Shown piece by piece: positions 6,866 through 10,182 of a stretch of 10,182 nucleotides of DNA. Location: positions 1 through 10,182 of the forward strand of contig CAKUGW010000115.1 in NCBI GenBank assembly GCA_934654805.1, read 5' to 3'. Each line of letters begins with the position of its first letter. The first letter of the stretch is position 1. The notes beneath the pieces were generated by a model. It saw only the letters and a program-made list of their open reading frames with translations. It did not search any database and was not told the origin of the DNA. A program made the translations under genes and the position numbers. The stretch is from an uncultured Kiritimatiellota bacterium (GTDB lineage Bacteria > Verrucomicrobiota > Kiritimatiellia > RFP12 > UBA1067).

Positions 6866-6945
6866 CCCCGAACCTATGGGCGAGCAAGCATGTGCGGACG
6901 TCGGAGCCCCGCGCCGCACCTGAACCGGCATGTACATGTCCGACT

Positions 6946-8205
6946 TCAGGGCATCAACGTGCCCTCGAAGTCGAAGCCCCTGACCTTCGTCAGCCGGATG
7001 TCAACGAATTCGCCGACCTCCGAGCCTCTTCCTTCTTCCTTCGTCCCTCTTTCCTCAAAATACGTCACGCCGTCCACGTCCGGCGCCTGCGATTCCATCC
7101 GTGCGACGCCGGGCGCGATCACGAGCGCGCGGAACGTCTGCCCGAGCAGCCGCTTCGCCTTCAGCTTCCAGACCTTCGCCTGCTGCTCCATGACGCGCCT
7201 CTCGCGCGCCTCTGCGACCGCGCGGCTCGGACGCCCCTTCATCGTCGCGCCCTTCGTCCCCTTCTCCGGCGAATAGGCGAACGCGCCCAGGTGGTCGAAC
7301 TGCATCCGCTTCAGGTCGGCGAGCATCTCCTCGAAGCGCGCCTCGGTCTCGCCCGGAAAGCCCGTCATGACCGTCGTGCGGAGCGTGACGCCGGGCACGA
7401 CCTCGCGCAGGGCCTCCGCCGCGCTGCGCGACGGCTCGATCGCCCGCTTCCGGTTCATCTTCTCCAGGACGGCCGGCACGGTGTGCTGGATCGGGATGTC
7501 CACGTACTTGACCGCATGCTTCGCGGACGCGAGCCAGACCGCGAAGTCCTCCGTGATCTCGCTCGGATAGCTGTAGAGGACGCGCACCCAGAAGTCGCCG
7601 GGAATCTTGTCGAGCGCCCAGAGCAGGTCGGCGAGCCGCTTCTCGCCCTCGCGCCAGAGCATCGGGTCCTGCGCGACGATGTTGAGTTCGCGGCAGCCCG
7701 TCGCCACGAGCGCCTTCGCCTCGCGCAGGATCGACCGCATCGGACGCGAGCGGTACTTGCCGCGAATCTGCGGAATCGCGCAGTAGGCGCAGCGGTGCGC
7801 GCAGCCCTCGGCGACCTTCAGGTAGGCGAACGCCTTGCCCGTGAGGCGCAGGGCCGGAACCTTCGGCTCTTCCCACGCCTGCGGCACGCCCACCCAGTCG
7901 TCCACGCCGGGAAAGGCCTCCTTCAGCTGCGGATAGCGCTGGGGGTAGCACCCCGTAACGACGACGCGCCCGTACTGGCCGCGCCGCTTCAGCTCCAGCG
8001 CGCGGCGGATCTCCGCCTCGGCCTCTTCGCGGGCGGAGGCGATGAACGAGCACGTGTTCACGATCACCGTGTCGGCGCGGTCCGGGTCGGGCGAGAGCGC
8101 CCACCCGGCCTTCAGGAGCGCGCCCGCGCGCACCTGAAGGTCGACCGCGTTCTTCGCGCAGCCGAGCGAGACGAGCGCGAGCGAGCCCTTCGGACTCCGG
8201 CTCAT
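6946..8205 (-). CDS. rimO: Ribosomal protein S12 methylthiotransferase RimO
   Basis: RimO is a radical-SAM enzyme that adds a methylthio group to the conserved aspartate of ribosomal protein S12. The 419-residue product has the N-terminal UPF0004 domain with three cluster cysteines in the right contexts: Cys16 (SLGCAKN), Cys52 (VNTCSFI) and Cys86 (TGCYPQRYP). The radical-SAM motif is EGCAHRCAYCAIP with Cys135, 139 and 142, followed by RGKYRSRP, typical of RimO. The C-terminal TRAM domain begins near 355 and contains SQAPDVDGVTY. SLGCAKNAVD and IRGKYRSR favour RimO over the tRNA enzyme MiaB. The ATG at 8205 overlaps the stop of the isomerase gene (ATGA), which sets the start; the same frame is open upstream but that extension would lie over the isomerase gene. 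A short acidic, purine-rich insert sits in the TRAM domain at about residues 383-395. Confidence 0.96.
   Translation of the reverse strand: MSRSPKGSLALVSLGCAKNAVDLQVRAGALLKAGWALSPDPDRADTVIVNTCSFIASAREEAEAEIRRALELKRRGQYGRVVVTGCYPQRYPQLKEAFPGVDDWVGVPQAWEEPKVPALRLTGKAFAYLKVAEGCAHRCAYCAIPQIRGKYRSRPMRSILREAKALVATGCRELNIVAQDPMLWREGEKRLADLLWALDKIPGDFWVRVLYSYPSEITEDFAVWLASAKHAVKYVDIPIQHTVPAVLEKMNRKRAIEPSRSAAEALREVVPGVTLRTTVMTGFPGETEARFEEMLADLKRMQFDHLGAFAYSPEKGTKGATMKGRPSRAVAEARERRVMEQQAKVWKLKAKRLLGQTFRALVIAPGVARMESQAPDVDGVTYFEERGTKEEGRGSEVGEFVDIRLTKVRGFDFEGTLMP
7021..7059. repeat. Purine-rich low-complexity insert in rimO
   Basis: On the coding strand this stretch is almost pure purine, with repeated GGAAGA and GAAGGA steps. 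It encodes FEERGTKEEGRGSE in the TRAM domain, where RimO proteins normally have a short turn between DVDGxxY and the G-E/D-F-V strand. It looks like slippage-expanded sequence of the same general kind as the linker repeats in metH. Confidence 0.55.
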
Positions 8206-9452
8206 GACGCGAGGTCGCGCATCGTGACGGGCTTCGGGTCGATGCCGGGGTTCGTCATCGGCTTCAGCGCCCGCGTGTCGAACGCATAGCCGTCCGGTCC
8301 CAGCGGCCACACGACAGGCGCCGTGTTGAGCACCGTCGCGCGGAAGCCCTGGAGCGTCGCGCCCATGTTGCCCGTGTGCGAGGAGTTGACGCCCTCGTTC
8401 TCGATCACGAACGGGTGCGCATACCCCTTCGCCATCAGGTTCTCCAGGAACTTCGTCCAGTCGCACGAATCGCTGCCGCCGAAGCCGGGGAGGCGCGGCT
8501 CGTAGCTGAGGCGGTCCCACTCGCCGCCCGGAAGCGGCACGCCCGCCTTCTTCGCGAGCGCGGCGTTCACGGACTGCTGCGGATAGAGCCGGCCCCAGTG
8601 CACGGCCTCCGCGTCGTTCGCGAAGTTGCGCGTGCCCTTGATGTGGACGCGGCGGAGCTTCCGGAAGTCCATCGCGTTGATGACGTCCGTCGGGTCGATG
8701 TGCTGCCAGACGTCGTGCGAGGGGTCATACGTCTCCTGCAGCGCGCTGTCGTCGTCGAGGATCGCGTACATGAGCTTGCGCGCCGCGAGGCAGCCGGGCA
8801 GGTTGTTGTAGGCGTCCGGCGCCGTGACGGGCTGCCAGCCCTCCATCGGGCAGTTCTCGACGCAGACCGTCACGCCGAGCGACTTCGCGTAGTTGAGGAT
8901 CGGCTGGAAGACCCTCTTGAACTTCTCCAGGTTCTTCTCGAAGCCGCCGTCCTGGCGGCCGAGGACGTGGTCATAGCCGACGAACGTGCCGCAGACGACG
9001 TCGTTCGCGTCGCCGCCGAGCATCGCCGCGATGCGGATGAGCTTGAGGATGTGGTTCTGGTTGACGACCTGCAGGTCGGGCCTTCCGCCGATGAGGTTGT
9101 CGTAGGCGCCGACGGAGACGCGGATGTTCTCGCGGTTGCAGAGGTCGATGACCTGCCGCGCGCGCTCCGGCGTGAAGTGGTCGTAGTCGAGGTGCGTTGC
9201 GATGTGGTCCTGGCGGTCCGTGTCGCGGCGGAAGACGCAGAGCTCCAGGCCCTGCGCGCCGACGGCCTTCGCGCGCTTCACGACCGACTCGAAGTCGGGG
9301 TCCTTGGCGAATGCGCTCGTCATGAGCCAGATCGGGTTGTTGTTGGGTTTCGGCTTCGCGGCGTGCGCGAGCGCCTCGCGCGCGCCGAGGCCGCCGACCG
9401 CGGCGAGAGCCGCCGCGCCCTTGAAGAAGTCCCTTCTTGATGCGTGTGTCAT
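8202..9452 (-). CDS. Tat-exported sugar phosphate isomerase/epimerase-like TIM-barrel protein
   Basis: This 416-residue protein belongs to the xylose-isomerase-like/AP-endonuclease-2 barrel family. It probably isomerises or epimerises a sugar or polyol outside the cytoplasm; the exact substrate cannot be read from sequence. Residues 5-11 (SRRDFFK) are a twin-arginine motif followed by an Ala/Gly-rich hydrophobic stretch to about residue 30, so export by Tat is expected. Candidate metal ligands lie at the usual strand ends: Glu199 (VCVENCP), Asp243 and His246 (TYDPSHDVWQHID), His270 (RVHIKGT) and Glu351 (VIENEG). Further family features are GAQGLELCVF (65-74) and GTFVGYDH (155-162). The start at 9452 has AAGGAG eight bases upstream and a TGGTATAAT promoter about 43 bases upstream. 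Its stop overlaps the rimO ATG, so rimO is translated from the same message. Confidence 0.88.
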   Translation of the reverse strand: MTHASRRDFFKGAAALAAVGGLGAREALAHAAKPKPNNNPIWLMTSAFAKDPDFESVVKRAKAVGAQGLELCVFRRDTDRQDHIATHLDYDHFTPERARQVIDLCNRENIRVSVGAYDNLIGGRPDLQVVNQNHILKLIRIAAMLGGDANDVVCGTFVGYDHVLGRQDGGFEKNLEKFKRVFQPILNYAKSLGVTVCVENCPMEGWQPVTAPDAYNNLPGCLAARKLMYAILDDDSALQETYDPSHDVWQHIDPTDVINAMDFRKLRRVHIKGTRNFANDAEAVHWGRLYPQQSVNAALAKKAGVPLPGGEWDRLSYEPRLPGFGGSDSCDWTKFLENLMAKGYAHPFVIENEGVNSSHTGNMGATLQGFRATVLNTAPVVWPLGPDGYAFDTRALKPMTNPGIDPKPVTMRDLAS

Positions 9453-9488
9453 GTTTGTCTCTCCTTGCTTGATAGGCTTTTGAAGAAT

Positions 9489-9512
9489 GTCCGAATTATA
9501 CCATATTCGGAC
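9489..9512 (-). promoter_or_regulatory. Isomerase/rimO promoter inside a perfect inverted repeat
   Basis: The minus strand contains TGGTATAAT with the -10 hexamer at 9500-9495, about 43 bases before the isomerase ATG. The -10 lies in a perfect inverted repeat, GTCCGAAT at 9489-9496 and ATTCGGAC at 9505-9512, separated by eight bases. The repeat could be an operator over the promoter or a hairpin-forming sequence. It is not followed by a T-run in either direction, so it does not look like an intrinsic terminator for the DUF192 gene upstream. No clear -35 hexamer is present. Confidence 0.6.
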
Positions 9513-9546
9513 GCGGATGGTTGCGCGCCCTGAACCTGCTGACCCC

Positions 9547-9843
9547 TTACGGCAGACGCGCCAGACGGCTCGCGGTCTCCAGCACCTGCCGCGCGCGCCA
9601 GCCGCCCCAGACGAAGAGCCGCCCCGGCCGGATGTCGCGCACGACCTTCACGACCTCGCCCTTCCGGCCGAGAAACGTCGCATCGATCGGAAAGCGCATG
9701 AAGAGCGTGTGGATCGCATTGCAGCGCGGAATGAGCAGCCCCTGCCCCTCCGGCAGCGCGCGGCGGCCGATAAGGCCCTTAGCCCGCTCCAGGAAGGTCT
9801 CGGCGACTTCCGCGTCGATGCCGTGCAGGCGCGTGCGTCTCAT
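9547..9843 (-). CDS. Small DUF192 family protein
   Basis: This 98-residue protein resembles the DUF192 family, a small beta-rich fold of unknown function. Recognisable parts are the N-terminal RAKGLIGRRALPEGQGLLIP, corresponding to the family's R-GLM-R-L plus G-M-L segment, then HTLFMRFPIDATFLGRKGEVVKV, corresponding to the usual W/FMxxxxIPLDxxFxDxxG core. It ends at ARQVLETASRLARLP, near the usual VLELPAG segment, and so is slightly shorter than most members. There is no signal peptide, although many relatives have one. The start at 9843 is chosen because the family similarity begins there; the frame is open upstream to a TTG at 9942, and the ribosome site before 9843 is weak, so the start is uncertain. 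A probable transposase lies 132 bases away in the opposite direction. Confidence 0.75.
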   Translation of the reverse strand: MRRTRLHGIDAEVAETFLERAKGLIGRRALPEGQGLLIPRCNAIHTLFMRFPIDATFLGRKGEVVKVVRDIRPGRLFVWGGWRARQVLETASRLARLP

Positions 9844-9910
9844 GCGGCGCGCGCTTTCCCGAGTTTGCCAGTTGGCTGACTGACTAATCTTCAAAATGTT
9901 GCGTACCCTA

Positions 9911-9940
9911 TTGACTGAAGTGCACCTTCCATTGTATAAC
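9911..9940 (+). promoter_or_regulatory. Plus-strand promoter for the probable transposase
   Basis: TTGACT at 9911-9916 and TATAAC at 9935-9940 are separated by 18 bases, close to a consensus sigma-70 type promoter. Transcription would start near 9947, leaving a leader of about 29 bases with AAAGG five bases before the ATG at 9976. Confidence 0.5.
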
Positions 9941-9946
9941 AATATC

Positions 9947-9974
9947 GTTATCCCGTCATTTTACCAAAGGTCAA
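9947..9974 (-). promoter_or_regulatory. Candidate minus-strand promoter toward the DUF192 gene
   Basis: Reading the minus strand, TTGACC at 9974-9969 is followed after 16 bases by GATAAC at 9952-9947. A TGGTAAAAT at 9966-9958 is a second possible extended -10. Either could drive the DUF192 gene with a leader of about 100 bases. The GATAAC box faces the plus-strand TATAAC box, so the two starts would overlap. Confidence 0.3.
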
Positions 9975-9975
9975 C

Positions 9976-10182
9976 ATGTCGCTACACATCGAAAAACTGA
10001 AGTCGGGCAACAACGAGTACATACGGCTCGTGTCGCTGAAGCGAATGAAAAGCAGCAACGGAAAGCTGATGATTGGCAAGAAGACCATCGTCAGCCTCGG
10101 TGCGATTGCGAAGCACGACGACGGCAAGCCGGACTACCTGAAGCGGCTGCGAGAGTCCTTCTCCGATGGCAAGCCGCTCATC
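9976..10182 (+). CDS. Probable transposase, N-terminal 69 residues only
   Basis: The reading frame opens at an ATG with AAAGG five bases upstream and is still open at the right edge, giving 69 residues. The sequence begins MSLHIEKLKSGNNEYIRLVSL and continues with GKKTIVSLGAIAKHDDGKPDYLKRLRESF. This pattern (short strand with a tyrosine, basic stretch, then T-I-V-S-LG and a DG-P helix) resembles the start of IS1634/IS4-type DDE transposases. The catalytic residues would lie outside the window, so the assignment rests on the N-terminus alone. It is the only plus-strand gene and its base composition is lower in GC than the genes to its left, which fits a mobile element. An element end should lie between 9843 and 9976, but I could not identify a terminal repeat. 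Confidence 0.5.
   Translation, partial: MSLHIEKLKSGNNEYIRLVSLKRMKSSNGKLMIGKKTIVSLGAIAKHDDGKPDYLKRLRESFSDGKPLI

Noticed and set aside
5784..6887. Alternative minus-strand frame over metF
   Set aside because: The product is low-complexity Arg/Gly/Ala text and overlaps metF in another frame.
6889..6921. GC-rich stem (GTGCGG with CCGCAC) between metF and rimO as a rimO terminator
   Set aside because: Short stem, large loop and no T-run in either direction.
6839..6945. SAM or B12 riboswitch before metF
   Set aside because: The promoter lies at the ATG itself, so the mRNA has no leader, and no riboswitch-like paired structure is visible in the gap.
8206..8520. N-terminal extension of RimO upstream of 8205
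   Set aside because: The extra 105 residues lie over the isomerase gene, have no family similarity, and the family start SLGCAKN follows the ATG at 8205.
8376..9440. Plus-strand open frame opposite the isomerase gene
   Set aside because: Dominated by Val/Ala/Arg/Asp/Glu with no motif; the minus strand has a Tat signal and metal ligands.

Overview
The window is high-GC bacterial chromosomal DNA. Except for one partial gene at the right edge, everything is read on the minus strand, so the genes run from right to left. The gene content suggests a member of the PVC group, possibly a Kiritimatiellota or Lentisphaerae relative: a Tat-exported TIM-barrel sugar isomerase, a MetH whose activation domain is a separate protein, and low-complexity inserts in conserved proteins. 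This placement is inference from style and gene content. No marker gene proves it.

Layout in the direction of transcription (right to left). At the right edge (9976-10182, plus strand) is the start of a probable transposase. Next to it, pointing the other way, is a small DUF192 gene (9843-9547). Then come a Tat-signal sugar phosphate isomerase/epimerase-like protein (9452-8202) and rimO (8205-6946), the S12 methylthiotransferase, whose start codon overlaps the isomerase stop. After that is a methionine/one-carbon block: metF (6838-5939), an overlapping stand-alone MetH reactivation-domain protein (5961-5539) and metH (2094 to beyond the left edge). metH carries the homocysteine, pterin-binding and B12-binding domains but is cut by the window before its end.

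The methionine block is interrupted by a two-gene, visibly lower-GC restriction-modification module. It holds a 674-residue cytosine-C5 DNA methyltransferase with a long unassigned C-terminal region (5490-3466) and a 447-residue candidate PD-(D/E)xK restriction endonuclease (3466-2123). The two genes overlap by one base (TGATG). The module starts 48 bases after the reactivation-domain gene and ends 28 bases before metH, so metH appears to lie at the 3' end of the RM transcript. Function links the genes: MetF makes 5-methyl-THF, MetH uses it to make methionine, the reactivation protein repairs MetH with SAM, and the inserted methyltransferase consumes SAM.

Three minus-strand promoters share the extended -10 sequence TGGTATAAT. 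They precede the isomerase gene, metF and the methyltransferase. At metF the -10 is so close to the ATG that the mRNA should be leaderless. MetH has two in-frame tandem repeats in its inter-domain linkers, and RimO has a purine-rich low-complexity insert in its TRAM domain. There is no gene-free stretch longer than about 135 bases. I saw no rRNA, tRNA, CRISPR array or convincing intrinsic terminator.
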